DNA of 34,126 nucleotides from CAYVVD01 sp964454975 (GTDB lineage Bacteria > Bacteroidota > Ignavibacteria > Kapaibacteriales > UBA2268). The notes below the pieces were generated by a model, which was given only the letters and a program-made list of their open reading frames with translations, did not search any database and was not told where the DNA came from. This document shows positions 1 through 8,945 of this stretch, piece by piece. The stretch's first letter is position 1, and each line of letters opens with the position of its first letter. The translations under genes were made by a program, and so were the position numbers. The stretch spans positions 1 through 34,126 of the forward strand of contig CAYVVD010000026.1 of assembly GCA_964454975.1 (NCBI GenBank), written 5' to 3'.

Positions 1-4
1 ACAA

Positions 5-37
5 TAAAAAAGGCCCTTCCCGGGTGGGAAGAGCCTT
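5..37 (-). terminator. Intrinsic terminator of the T9SS cargo gene
   Basis: Read on the minus strand this is a GC-rich hairpin with arms GGCTCTTCCC and GGGAAGGGCC around a short ACCC loop (one G-T pair), followed by a run of T. It lies about 20 bases after the stop codon of the minus-strand gene ending at 59. This is a classic Rho-independent terminator. Confidence 0.85.
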
Positions 38-58
38 AGGTTATTTATGCAGGTTCGA

Positions 59-3000
59 TTACCTGACTACATTTACACTGCGGATGATGCTTGCATCGCC
101 TGCGCGCATTACCACTGTGTATGTTCCGCTTGACATATCCATTACATCAAGTGTGAAGATATTCTTGCTGCCGCCGTTCTGGCTGTAGCTGCCTACAAGG
201 CTGCCGCTCATATCATACACTTCGAATGTTACTGCCATGTCACCGCTTGTCGTGTATTCGAACTTGGTTTCGTTTACTGCCGGGTTCGGCATTGCTTCGC
301 TCAGGGAGATGTAGCCGCCGTCGGCTGTCATGGTTACATAGCGTTCGCCGCTGTATTCCCATTCGCCGTTAAGGTCTACCATCTTCAGCCTGTATGCATA
401 TGTGCTGCCAAACTCTACTTTGTTGTCAACTACAGGGCCGTAGCTAAGCTCGCTGCTGCTCTTGCCCGCTGCAGATACTTCGTCTATCCTGACGAACTCG
501 CTCAGGCCTGCTTCGCCTTCCACTGCGCGCTCTACTTCGAACCGGGCTGTGTTGTATTCGCTTGCTGTTACCCAGTTAAGCTCTACATGGTTCGATACGC
601 GTTCTGCGTCGAAGCTCAACAACTCTACAGGGATTACATATCCTCCGTTGTTCTCGATGTAGTCTATTACTCCCCTCAGTACTGATTCCATGTCGGCAAA
701 GTGGCGGGTGTCCACCATCAATGCTATCTGGTTTGTTGTTAGAGTTGAGGTGGCTACACCCATTGTGGTTTCGCTTACTGATGCGTCGGTGTTTACGTAG
801 TTGTAGGCTACGCCTGCAAGACCTTCACCTTCTTCTATTACGCTTACAAGGCCGCAATAAGGCTCTGCATCATTTGTATAGCCTGTCGCCCGGATGAACT
901 CTTCGAGGTCGCGCTGTACGCGGTAGCCGATCACTGAGTTACCGTCGTTTGATACGCCGGCGCCCATCGGGTTGCCCGGGGCTACGTTGCTTGCTCTCAG
1001 GTAGTCGTTTACGAACTTGCTGCCGGGGTTGCTGCGGGCGGCTTCCTGGCTGAACGCTACTAAGTTCTTCTTCTGCCAGTTGTCGCCATGCATCAGGAAG
1101 TTCTCTACATCAAGCGTCTGGAGCCTGGTGAATGGCTTGTCGTCGCCATCTGTCCAGAATAAGGACTGGTGGTAGCTGTAGTTTACTGCGCGGGGTTCCC
1201 AACCGAGGCGGTCGAAGTTGTCGATGTTGATTTCATCGTCATTGTTCCAGCCAAGGTCGTTAAAGCCGGTCATCAAGGCATCGTAGTTCAGATTGCCTGC
1301 GATTGCATCTACGTCTGATGAACCGTTGATGTCGCTGAAGCTGTTCTCTACTGAGAACAATATGTTCAACTCTGACTTGTGCAGGTAGAACCTTACTTCT
1401 TTACTTGACTCGTTGTTCGCATTCCTCTGGTCTGATTCGAGGATTACTTCTATCTTGTAACGCGGAGTTACGTTGTTTGACATTGTTGTGAATATCTGCG
1501 GCACTGCGTATGATGGCAGTTCTGCATAGGTCTGCGGGTTGAAATCATCGCCCTGTCCGTCTGCAAGAAGGAACGGTACGTTCACTGTCTCGCTCGGGCC
1601 TACGTTGATTTCGACTGTCTCGCTCATGGACGGACTTGTCGGGAAGTTCCCGTCTGAGTTCTCCATGTAGATATTCACTGTTACTTCGATGCCGTTGGCC
1701 TGTACTGTTCCGTTGTTTCGGATGCGGCTGATTACTTCTATCGGGGCCTTGGTCATGATGTATTCTGCATCGCTGAAGGTCCCTACCGATGAACGGTATT
1801 CACCGGGGGTCGGGATGCTCACTACTTCAAGGTCGATTACGTACTGGTCGCCGCTGAACTCTTCGGCGCCGATGTCATACCGCTGACCTGCCTGGCCGCG
1901 GATTGTACCGTCTATGTCTGTCTCTAACCAGCTGAATCGTTCGCCACGGTTGTCAAGGATTGAACCCAATGGCAATGGATTGCGGTTGATTCTCAGTTTC
2001 TGTGGCGCATTGCCTGCATACTGCAAGTCTGTTGTGAAGTTGCCGAATACTGAGTTTAAATCCGCACCTGTCCACTGTTGCCACTGGCTCAGGTTACGGA
2101 ACTCATTCCTGTAACCGGATTCTACTATTGCATTGCCTTCCATTTCTACGAAACGGCCGAAGTTTGCATTGCTACGGCTTGCGTCAAACCACAATGCGTT
2201 CCTGTCGGAAATTAAGCCTTCTCCGCTGCCGGGGAAATGGCCCTGGTACAGGATGCCTGAGGCTACCGGACTGTTCTGATCCAGGTTGTCATCAAGGATG
2301 GCTATTGCGTTGTTATAAAGCTGTGCATTGTCTGTATGCTGTAAACCGATACCTACTACTGCGCCTGTGTTTATAAGACCCTGGTCGCTGTTGATTATCA
2401 CTGTGTTGTTTACTACTTCATCGTTGTTCGTCCAGTAGTCGGGGAAGCGGGCATCATTGATGCCGCCGTTACGGTCGCGTTCGGTGAACACGTGGATACC
2501 AGCACGGCCTGCGCTTGCACTGTTCGGGTTGAAGCCCCAGACTACGTTGTTTACGATGCGGTTGTTTTCATCTATTCTCGGGAAGTGTACCACTCCCTGG
2601 ATAGCGTCAAGGAACTCCGTACGGGTCTGCTCCAGGCGGATACCGGTCATCATGCTTGGTGACCTAAGCCCGCTTACTTCATTGCCGTCTAATGTCAGGC
2701 GGGTGTTGTTGTAGCCCAGGATTTCGCCCTGAGACATTCCACCTGCCCAGATGCCGGCTACGTCGTACATTGTGTTCTCTACGCCTTCGATGCGATTGTT
2801 CTTCACTGTTGTCATGTCTTCGTTGCCCAGGAAGATACCGGCGCGTGCTACATCATATATGTAGTTGTTGCTGATGGTATTGTCCATGTTGTAGAACTCT
2901 TGCCATTTTGCATCACCGTTTAAGAACAATGCGCCGTACCCTAATGATACTACTCCGTAGCCGAAGCCGCTTATCTCGTTGTTGTCTATTACGTTGTATG

Positions 3001-5599
3001 TATTGGGCAATGAGTCGAGTGGGGTAAAGTTCTGCTCTTCATTGGATAGTAGCTTCGAGCGCATTGTTACGCCTGCCGAGTAACCTGTTACTCCGCCTCC
3101 CTGCAGGATCGTTGAATCCGGGCCGAATGCAAAGCCAAGCTGAGGATCGTAGCTGATTACCGGAAGCCTCGAATTATTGGCAATCCATGATGTGTTGTTT
3201 TCTATCAATGTGTTTTGGATTGTGATGTTGGATGCACCTGTTCCCAGGTAGAACGCTGAACCAAATCCCTGTGATTTACTGTTCAGGACAAACCTGAGTG
3301 ACTTCTGGTCGCCACCGTCAAAAATGATATAACCTTTGCCGTTTGCGTTTTCTACTCCGGCAAACTCGTTATATACTGCATACTGGTAGGCCGGGGATAC
3401 TGACTGCCCGAAGCGAATACCCTGACCGTTACCGGCTTCCAGGTTGATTGTTACACCTCCGCGCTGCAATGACCGGGTCCTCGAAGGCTTGAAGGTCAAT
3501 GTGTTTATCTCGCCGGTCTCTTCATTCTTGCCGAGACCGATAATGTTTGTCGTGAAGTCCCAGGCAGGCATAAAATCATATGGACTGCTTGTTGTATAGT
3601 TTGCATCTGTGAATTCGAATAATGTCGAACCGGCAAGGCCGAGGAGATATACATCTTCCATCGCATCTTCTATTGTTGCGTAGTTTCGGCTGCTGCCGGA
3701 GTTGGTTGTTCCGATCGTGTAGGTGCCGCTCAGGCCTGCTTTTACTGAGAAGTTGATGCAGAGGGTATCGTCATCGCTCACTACGTCTTCAGGGGCGCTG
3801 ATGATTATGCATAGTGTGTAGTTGCCTGTCTCATTGATCTGCATGATATCGAAGTTTACTGCGCGGGTATTGTACTTACCGGATGGAATGTCCTGTACTA
3901 TTAGGTCGCTCCTGTAAACTTCATCGCCTGCAGAATTAGTTACAACCATTGTTGCAGGTACTTCCGATGCATCGCCGATGCCCACGTTGCGGAAGATTCC
4001 GCGGGGTCTTAACGGCCGGCTGCCAATCAGTTCCTCTCCTGAAGAAGGTTTCATCACATCGTATGACTGGAGCTGGATCTCATATGTTATTTCTATTGTA
4101 TGATCTCCCTGATCAGGACGTGGAAGGCAGTCGTTATATGCTTCCTGGTCTACTGCATTCAACAGGTCCGCACACATTTCTACTGTGTATGTGCCTGCGT
4201 TTTGAATCCTTACTGTTCCAAAGCTGATTTCTACTTCCTGCCCGGTTTGAAGAGGATTATTTCCCGGGTCGTTGGCATCCCACCTGGTGGAAAACTCCTG
4301 GAATAAATCCCCGTTCGGGTAGTAAAGTCTTGCTGTTGCATCGAATGATGTTACAGGGTTCAAACCAACGTTCTGGAACTTGCCTGTTACAGGAATTATA
4401 TTACCAATCAGATACTTAAAGAGATATGGTTCCTGGTTGGTCTTCGGCGAAACAATGTCGCGGGTCTGGAGATCGTTATTCCAGGCTACTGTAAATATGC
4501 GGAATATGTTAAGCGGGTTGGGAATTCCGGGCACTTTCATTTGCAAGTTTACTCTGTAAACTCCGCCGTTACTTGACATGAATGCGCCGTCGCCATTTGG
4601 TGATTTTGAACCGGTTGAGTTGGTGAACTGGAACATTGTCGCCCCTGTTCCAACATCAATCCATTCGTTTCCGCTGCCGTCAAGGGCTACATAAACTTCA
4701 TCTGAGCCTGGTAGAGGGCCGCTGATTGAGTAACGCATCTGCGAACCCGATGGCTGAGTGCTGAGGAATTCTACAAATGGCCTTTCATAATAATAAGGCT
4801 GGCCCTGCCATGTCCTGGTTTCGCCGTTATAGTTTTCGCCGGCAAAGAGGATATCATTGTCATCAGGGAATAAGTCTTTCAGGCCTATTGATATATCAAG
4901 AATATAATCTTCTACTTCGCCGTAACTGTACATGTAACCGTATGATCCGTTGTCGTAGTAATAACCGTTTATACATGCATCATTCCACCATGCGTAAGTC
5001 GGGTAAGGATAATAGTAAGATGTTGCAAGTCTCATCCGGGTTTTGCCAAGCGGGTTGTCTGACGGGATATCAATTTTAAAGGTAAAATTATGTGATTGTT
5101 GGCCCCTGACATAGAACCTGTCAGAATCATTGTTTGGGTAGTTTGTGTTCTGGTAAATGAAATCTTCGTCTTCTTCAAAACTGCCGTCAATGCCCCAGTC
5201 TACCCACATACGGATTGTGTTGTATGTGTAATAGCCTGCATTGTAGTAATTTTGGTAACGTACAGTCTGTACATCGTAGGACTTCCCTACGAAAACGCGT
5301 CCTTCTACTTCTGTGTTGATGTAACAGCCGTCATTGTCAGAACTTCTTTCAAGACGGACATCGCTGGTATTATTCATATCAACGACTTTTACATTTGTAA
5401 ACCAGGCATGATAATAATACTCAAATCCATAGTTGTCCCAGTAGTAATCCGACCAGCAATAATATGTCATATAGCTAGGGAGATCTTCACCCGGGATACA
5501 GTATTGCGCGTTTGCTTTCTGAGCAACGCTGAAAAATCCCGCAATAAAAGCAATGGCAAAAATTGTCCTTGCCAGGCTTACGGGTAATGATTTAGTCAT
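59..5599 (-). CDS. Large secreted GEVED/beta-helix protein with T9SS C-terminal sorting domain
   Basis: This 1846-residue protein is predicted to be exported by Sec and then moved across the outer membrane by the type IX secretion system. Residues 1-32 form a signal peptide ending in an alanine-rich site (KANAQ). A GEVED-type domain follows and ends at GEVEDY, residues 227-232. Roughly residues 620-1250 hold many Asn-rich short repeats (NNT, NNR, NNEI, VVNNTVI) typical of a right-handed parallel beta-helix with PbH1 repeats. The last ~80 residues (MPNPAVNETKF, then VYDMSGSLV, then SSGTYTVVMRAGD) match a type A Por secretion sorting domain, and the VELLSFDAE segment before it is also common in T9SS cargo. 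The start ATG directly precedes a good signal peptide. The gene stands alone with its own terminator. The ligand or substrate is unknown; adhesin or surface glycan-binding protein is inference. Confidence 0.9.
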   Translation of the reverse strand: MTKSLPVSLARTIFAIAFIAGFFSVAQKANAQYCIPGEDLPSYMTYYCWSDYYWDNYGFEYYYHAWFTNVKVVDMNNTSDVRLERSSDNDGCYINTEVEGRVFVGKSYDVQTVRYQNYYNAGYYTYNTIRMWVDWGIDGSFEEDEDFIYQNTNYPNNDSDRFYVRGQQSHNFTFKIDIPSDNPLGKTRMRLATSYYYPYPTYAWWNDACINGYYYDNGSYGYMYSYGEVEDYILDISIGLKDLFPDDNDILFAGENYNGETRTWQGQPYYYERPFVEFLSTQPSGSQMRYSISGPLPGSDEVYVALDGSGNEWIDVGTGATMFQFTNSTGSKSPNGDGAFMSSNGGVYRVNLQMKVPGIPNPLNIFRIFTVAWNNDLQTRDIVSPKTNQEPYLFKYLIGNIIPVTGKFQNVGLNPVTSFDATARLYYPNGDLFQEFSTRWDANDPGNNPLQTGQEVEISFGTVRIQNAGTYTVEMCADLLNAVDQEAYNDCLPRPDQGDHTIEITYEIQLQSYDVMKPSSGEELIGSRPLRPRGIFRNVGIGDASEVPATMVVTNSAGDEVYRSDLIVQDIPSGKYNTRAVNFDIMQINETGNYTLCIIISAPEDVVSDDDTLCINFSVKAGLSGTYTIGTTNSGSSRNYATIEDAMEDVYLLGLAGSTLFEFTDANYTTSSPYDFMPAWDFTTNIIGLGKNEETGEINTLTFKPSRTRSLQRGGVTINLEAGNGQGIRFGQSVSPAYQYAVYNEFAGVENANGKGYIIFDGGDQKSLRFVLNSKSQGFGSAFYLGTGASNITIQNTLIENNTSWIANNSRLPVISYDPQLGFAFGPDSTILQGGGVTGYSAGVTMRSKLLSNEEQNFTPLDSLPNTYNVIDNNEISGFGYGVVSLGYGALFLNGDAKWQEFYNMDNTISNNYIYDVARAGIFLGNEDMTTVKNNRIEGVENTMYDVAGIWAGGMSQGEILGYNNTRLTLDGNEVSGLRSPSMMTGIRLEQTRTEFLDAIQGVVHFPRIDENNRIVNNVVWGFNPNSASAGRAGIHVFTERDRNGGINDARFPDYWTNNDEVVNNTVIINSDQGLINTGAVVGIGLQHTDNAQLYNNAIAILDDNLDQNSPVASGILYQGHFPGSGEGLISDRNALWFDASRSNANFGRFVEMEGNAIVESGYRNEFRNLSQWQQWTGADLNSVFGNFTTDLQYAGNAPQKLRINRNPLPLGSILDNRGERFSWLETDIDGTIRGQAGQRYDIGAEEFSGDQYVIDLEVVSIPTPGEYRSSVGTFSDAEYIMTKAPIEVISRIRNNGTVQANGIEVTVNIYMENSDGNFPTSPSMSETVEINVGPSETVNVPFLLADGQGDDFNPQTYAELPSYAVPQIFTTMSNNVTPRYKIEVILESDQRNANNESSKEVRFYLHKSELNILFSVENSFSDINGSSDVDAIAGNLNYDALMTGFNDLGWNNDDEINIDNFDRLGWEPRAVNYSYHQSLFWTDGDDKPFTRLQTLDVENFLMHGDNWQKKNLVAFSQEAARSNPGSKFVNDYLRASNVAPGNPMGAGVSNDGNSVIGYRVQRDLEEFIRATGYTNDAEPYCGLVSVIEEGEGLAGVAYNYVNTDASVSETTMGVATSTLTTNQIALMVDTRHFADMESVLRGVIDYIENNGGYVIPVELLSFDAERVSNHVELNWVTASEYNTARFEVERAVEGEAGLSEFVRIDEVSAAGKSSSELSYGPVVDNKVEFGSTYAYRLKMVDLNGEWEYSGERYVTMTADGGYISLSEAMPNPAVNETKFEYTTSGDMAVTFEVYDMSGSLVGSYSQNGGSKNIFTLDVMDMSSGTYTVVMRAGDASIIRSVNVVR

Positions 5600-5826
5600 G
5601 ATGCACCTATTATATTAATTAAACAAAAGGTTTAAAAGAAACTTCCCAATAAATGTAGATTGAATTGCTCTTTCTAACTGATTACTAAACACTATTTCCA
5701 ATAGTTTGTTACAGAATTTATTTTAGCTATTTTTCAATAAAAATACAGGGATGCAATTAGACAGTGCGGGGATTCCGTCGTAGATTAAAAGGATAACAAT
5801 ATAATTCAATTTTTGTTACAGGGAAA

Positions 5827-7068
5827 ATGAAATTTAAAGTAATTAAAATAGGTGGTAGTGCTTTATCCGTTCGTGAAGAGATTGCTACAATCAACGATTT
5901 ATTCAGTAATCATAATGATACTAAGATTGTAGTGATTTCAGCAATAGGCAAAACAACTTCACTTCTCAGGCAGGCTGCAATTATTGCATCCAACGGACAG
6001 ACTGAAAAATCAGTTCAAATCGGTGAGGAGATAATTGAAAATCACAGAAAATTGTTTTTTGGCTTCATTGGCAATCAACGTCTCGAAAATATCCTTGATT
6101 CATTCTCCGCTGAACTAAGCAAACTTCAATCAAGCATTGCTGTCACTAAAGAGCTTACCCGCAAAACGCTTGACCGTGTAATGAGCATGGGGGAATATCT
6201 CGCACTTGAATTACTAAGCTCTATAATACATGACACCCCGGAAGTTTATAAAGCAGATGCGGGAGACTTCATTATAACAGATTCAAATTATGGCGAAGCT
6301 AATCCTTTGATTGAAAAGACAAAAGAAAGAATCAGGGATTTTTTCGAAAGCTCCGGACCCGGGGTTTACTTCACTCAGGGCTATACAGGCAAGGATGAAT
6401 CCGGCAATACAACAACAATGGGTTTTGAAAGTTCCAACCTGACAACTGCCCTGATTGCAGATGCATTACTTTGCAAGAAAGTGGATATTATAACAAATGT
6501 AAGTGGAATCAGAAGCGCCGACCCCCTGTTTGTTAAATCAACGATTTGTGCTCAAAATTTATCCTATGAACGGGCCCAACATTCCGCAATTCTCGGGCTT
6601 AAATTATTTTATCCGGGTATGATTGAAATAGCCCAAATTGGAAACATTGAATTAAGATACAGGAATATTAATGATTTGAATGGCGATTATACAATCGTCT
6701 CAAAGCTTGATTCCGGAGTTCCTGTTATTTGCACAAAGGAACTGCTCTATACAAATGAAGATATTCCTGAAGCAACTCTAAACAGGGCATTTGCTAAATC
6801 CATGATGATTAGAAATAACATTACTTATTTTGGTATTAACGAAATACCTGTCAGATTGATAAACAAAGTCATCGGGAAAGCTGTTGCAATATCAATAACA
6901 GGAATTGAAAAAAATACCTGCCTGGAAGTTATATCTAAAAACATTTCTGATTGTAGCGGGCTGATGCTATTATCAGAATATAAAGGATTCCTTGTGGCAA
7001 TAGTCAAGATTGATGAAGCAGGCAAAATAGTTAACAGGCTTCACAAATCGCTCTTTAATTCCGATTGA
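5827..7068 (+). CDS. Divergent aspartokinase-family protein
   Basis: This 413-residue amino-acid kinase fold protein resembles aspartate kinase, which phosphorylates aspartate at the head of lysine/threonine/methionine synthesis. Visible family marks are KIGGSA (7-12, in place of KFGGTS), MSMGEYLA (119-126), FTQGYTGKD (182-190), a TTTMG segment (195-199) and SADP (220-223). The C-terminal ~100 residues look like degenerate ACT regulatory domains. The usual G-R-G-G-S-D substrate/nucleotide loop after TTxLG reads G-F-E-S-S-N here, so activity is uncertain. The ATG is preceded by CAGGGAAA, an acceptable ribosome binding site. The 227-base gap to the divergent T9SS gene is AT-rich and holds a small ACTATT/AATAGT hairpin near 5692-5706 and nothing else I could identify. 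The last 14 bases overlap the end of the convergent permease gene. Confidence 0.7.
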   Translation: MKFKVIKIGGSALSVREEIATINDLFSNHNDTKIVVISAIGKTTSLLRQAAIIASNGQTEKSVQIGEEIIENHRKLFFGFIGNQRLENILDSFSAELSKLQSSIAVTKELTRKTLDRVMSMGEYLALELLSSIIHDTPEVYKADAGDFIITDSNYGEANPLIEKTKERIRDFFESSGPGVYFTQGYTGKDESGNTTTMGFESSNLTTALIADALLCKKVDIITNVSGIRSADPLFVKSTICAQNLSYERAQHSAILGLKLFYPGMIEIAQIGNIELRYRNINDLNGDYTIVSKLDSGVPVICTKELLYTNEDIPEATLNRAFAKSMMIRNNITYFGINEIPVRLINKVIGKAVAISITGIEKNTCLEVISKNISDCSGLMLLSEYKGFLVAIVKIDEAGKIVNRLHKSLFNSD

Positions 7069-8434
7069 GCAGTTTATTGAATAAATTAGCCAATGGGCCA
7101 AAAACCGATTCGAAGTTTACACGAAGCGTAAGGATAATCCCTGCAAACGCAATAATAATATTACCGAGCCACATACCAAGAGCTGGAGAAACCGCCCCCC
7201 TGTCCGCAAGTTTTTCACCACCAATCAGACATGCCCAGTAAACTATGTAAAAACCAAGGCTGAAAGCGGCACTGAGGCCGAAGTTGCCTCCCTTTGTAAG
7301 TACGCCAAGCGGGCATCCAAGCAGCACAAACACAAGGCATGCAAATGGTATCGCATACTTCTTCTGAATCTCAACTTCGTATTGCCATGCCCTCTGCAGG
7401 TAATCCTCCTTTTGCCTTATATCTGAAGATATTCTTGATTGAAGGAAGGAGAGCCTGTTAACCACCCGTTTATAAGCTTCTGAAGCAGTAGAATCATCCA
7501 AAGCAGTTATTACTTGTTTCCTGTTTTCATCGGAAGCACTTTCCTCATTTATCCCGGATAAATAATTTAAATGCGAGTTTAAGGAAGTATCTATTTCAAG
7601 CTGCAATTCATCAGCCCTGCCGACTGATTTATCAACGATTTCCTGCATATCAGCGATTTTTAATTCCCTGTCGCCACGCGAAAGAACGTCTTCCCCAGTC
7701 CTGGAAAATTCAAATCCTCTGGCATCCATGTAAATCGTATAGTCGTCAAACTCTATCTTGCGGTAGTTATTTACTTCATTTCCAACCATCTGGTGGACTT
7801 CGCCGCTAAATAAATCAAGGGAAATTTTTGATTCGTAAGCCAGGTAATTGAAGAAACCGGAATCTGCAGAAACGATATTCAGTTTCTGGGGAGTTTTGTG
7901 GTCATAAATTGTTACGTCATGAAGCCATCCCGTAGTATCAACTTCCCTCGCAAGTATTGTATATCCCTCGATTTCAGAGGAAAAGCGGGATGATTCAAGA
8001 GAAAACGAGGGCTTCTTTCTCTGTATATCGCTTATAAGAGTTTTTGCCTTGTGATTAGTGTCAGGTAAAATCCTGTCGTTAAATAAGAAAAGCAGGTAGC
8101 TTAATATAACCCCAACAATCAGGGCAGGGGCCATCATCCTGACAAGGCTTCCCCCGCTGGCTTTTAGAATTGTTACTTCATGGGCAGCAGACATTGATCC
8201 AAAAGCCATCAATGTTGAGAATAGGACACCCATGGGAACAGCTAAAACAAGCATCCATGCAAGATTAAATGCTATCAATTGTATGATTATCCACTCATCC
8301 AGGCCTTTTCCGACGAGTTTATCAATGTTATTAAGGATAAACTGCATCAGGAACAGGAACATGACAGTAAATGTCCCGAACAGGAAAGGCCCGATATGCG
8401 CCCTGATAATATATCTGTCAACAAGGTTCATCAT
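7055..8434 (-). CDS. LptF/LptG (YjgP/YjgQ) family permease
   Basis: This 459-residue inner-membrane protein belongs to the LptF/LptG family, whose members form the transmembrane part of the LptB2FG ABC transporter that extracts lipopolysaccharide toward the outer membrane. The N-terminus DRYIIRAHIGPFLFG and the following helices, including VPMGVLFSTLMAFG and the conserved EVTILKASGGS segment, are characteristic. Four to six membrane helices are seen: residues ~15-125 and the last ~110 are hydrophobic. A large periplasmic region with a helical charged stretch (roughly 255-335) lies between them. Two adjacent ATGs (8434 and 8431) could serve as start. It is convergent with the aspartokinase-like gene and divergent from secG. 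Whether it is the F or the G subunit cannot be decided here. Confidence 0.88.
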   Translation of the reverse strand: MMNLVDRYIIRAHIGPFLFGTFTVMFLFLMQFILNNIDKLVGKGLDEWIIIQLIAFNLAWMLVLAVPMGVLFSTLMAFGSMSAAHEVTILKASGGSLVRMMAPALIVGVILSYLLFLFNDRILPDTNHKAKTLISDIQRKKPSFSLESSRFSSEIEGYTILAREVDTTGWLHDVTIYDHKTPQKLNIVSADSGFFNYLAYESKISLDLFSGEVHQMVGNEVNNYRKIEFDDYTIYMDARGFEFSRTGEDVLSRGDRELKIADMQEIVDKSVGRADELQLEIDTSLNSHLNYLSGINEESASDENRKQVITALDDSTASEAYKRVVNRLSFLQSRISSDIRQKEDYLQRAWQYEVEIQKKYAIPFACLVFVLLGCPLGVLTKGGNFGLSAAFSLGFYIVYWACLIGGEKLADRGAVSPALGMWLGNIIIAFAGIILTLRVNFESVFGPLANLFNKLLNRN

Positions 8435-8513
8435 AAGATTATAAATTACGATATAATTTTTTTATTTCTCATTCGCTTATTAAATTTGTAGTCCAATTAT
8501 TGAAAGGAAAACG

Positions 8514-8876
8514 ATGTTTGAAGCTTTATCTATAATATTAATACTTGTGTCGGTACTATTGGTTGCAGTTATATTGCTCCAGCCGGGCAAGAGTGATATG
8601 ATTTCCGGCCTTAGCGGTATCGGCTCACAATTCAGCAACGTATTTGGCGCCGGTAGAACGATGAATATACTGTCGCGAGCTACAATTATCTTTGCAGGTA
8701 TTATTATGGGCCTTGCACTGATTACGAATTTATTTATAGTAGGTCCTGCAGAAACAGTGGAAAGAGCTGTTACGGAAATTGAAGCGCAGGAGTCAAATGT
8801 GCCATCGCCCATAATGCCTTCAAATATTCCTGCCCCGGATAATCCAAAACAGGATGCACCTGAACAGGGAAATTGA
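8514..8876 (+). CDS. secG: Preprotein translocase subunit SecG
   Basis: SecG is the small accessory subunit of the SecYEG channel. This 120-residue protein has the two expected membrane helices (about residues 3-22 and 50-72) separated by the family signature ILLQPGKSDMISGLSG, with a glycine/serine/phenylalanine-rich loop and an R-T-MNILSRAT segment before the second helix. The C-terminal ~45 residues form a proline/acidic tail, as is frequent in SecG. The ATG has AAAGGA about 7 bases upstream. The gene appears monocistronic: it is divergent from the LptF/G-type permease and is followed by a hairpin terminator. Confidence 0.93.
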   Translation: MFEALSIILILVSVLLVAVILLQPGKSDMISGLSGIGSQFSNVFGAGRTMNILSRATIIFAGIIMGLALITNLFIVGPAETVERAVTEIEAQESNVPSPIMPSNIPAPDNPKQDAPEQGN

Positions 8877-8890
8877 TGCATTATAAATTT

Positions 8891-8926
8891 AAAAGGCCAT
8901 GTTGAATTTCAGCATGGCTTTTTTTT
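8891..8926 (+). terminator. Terminator after secG, possibly bidirectional
   Basis: Inverted arms GCCATG (8896-8901) and CATGGC (8913-8918), extended inward by further pairs, are followed by eight T on the plus strand. On the minus strand a shorter T stretch follows, so the same hairpin may also end the phosphatase gene whose stop lies at 8946. Confidence 0.85.
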
Positions 8927-8945
8927 GCTATCAAACAAATCGCAA

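Noticed and set aside
462..5587. Several plus-strand open frames of 60-163 codons opposite the T9SS gene
   Set aside because: They are antisense to a long convincing gene, show no domains or ribosome sites, and arise from its biased codon use.
5600..5826. Promoters in the gap between the T9SS gene and the aspartokinase-like gene
   Set aside because: The stretch is AT-rich and offers several weak -10-like sequences, but no properly spaced pair of either the sigma-70 or the Bacteroidota type stood out.
8480..8881. 133-codon minus-strand open frame over secG
   Set aside because: It is fully antisense to a clear SecG gene and is low in recognisable features; it would also cross the secG start region.
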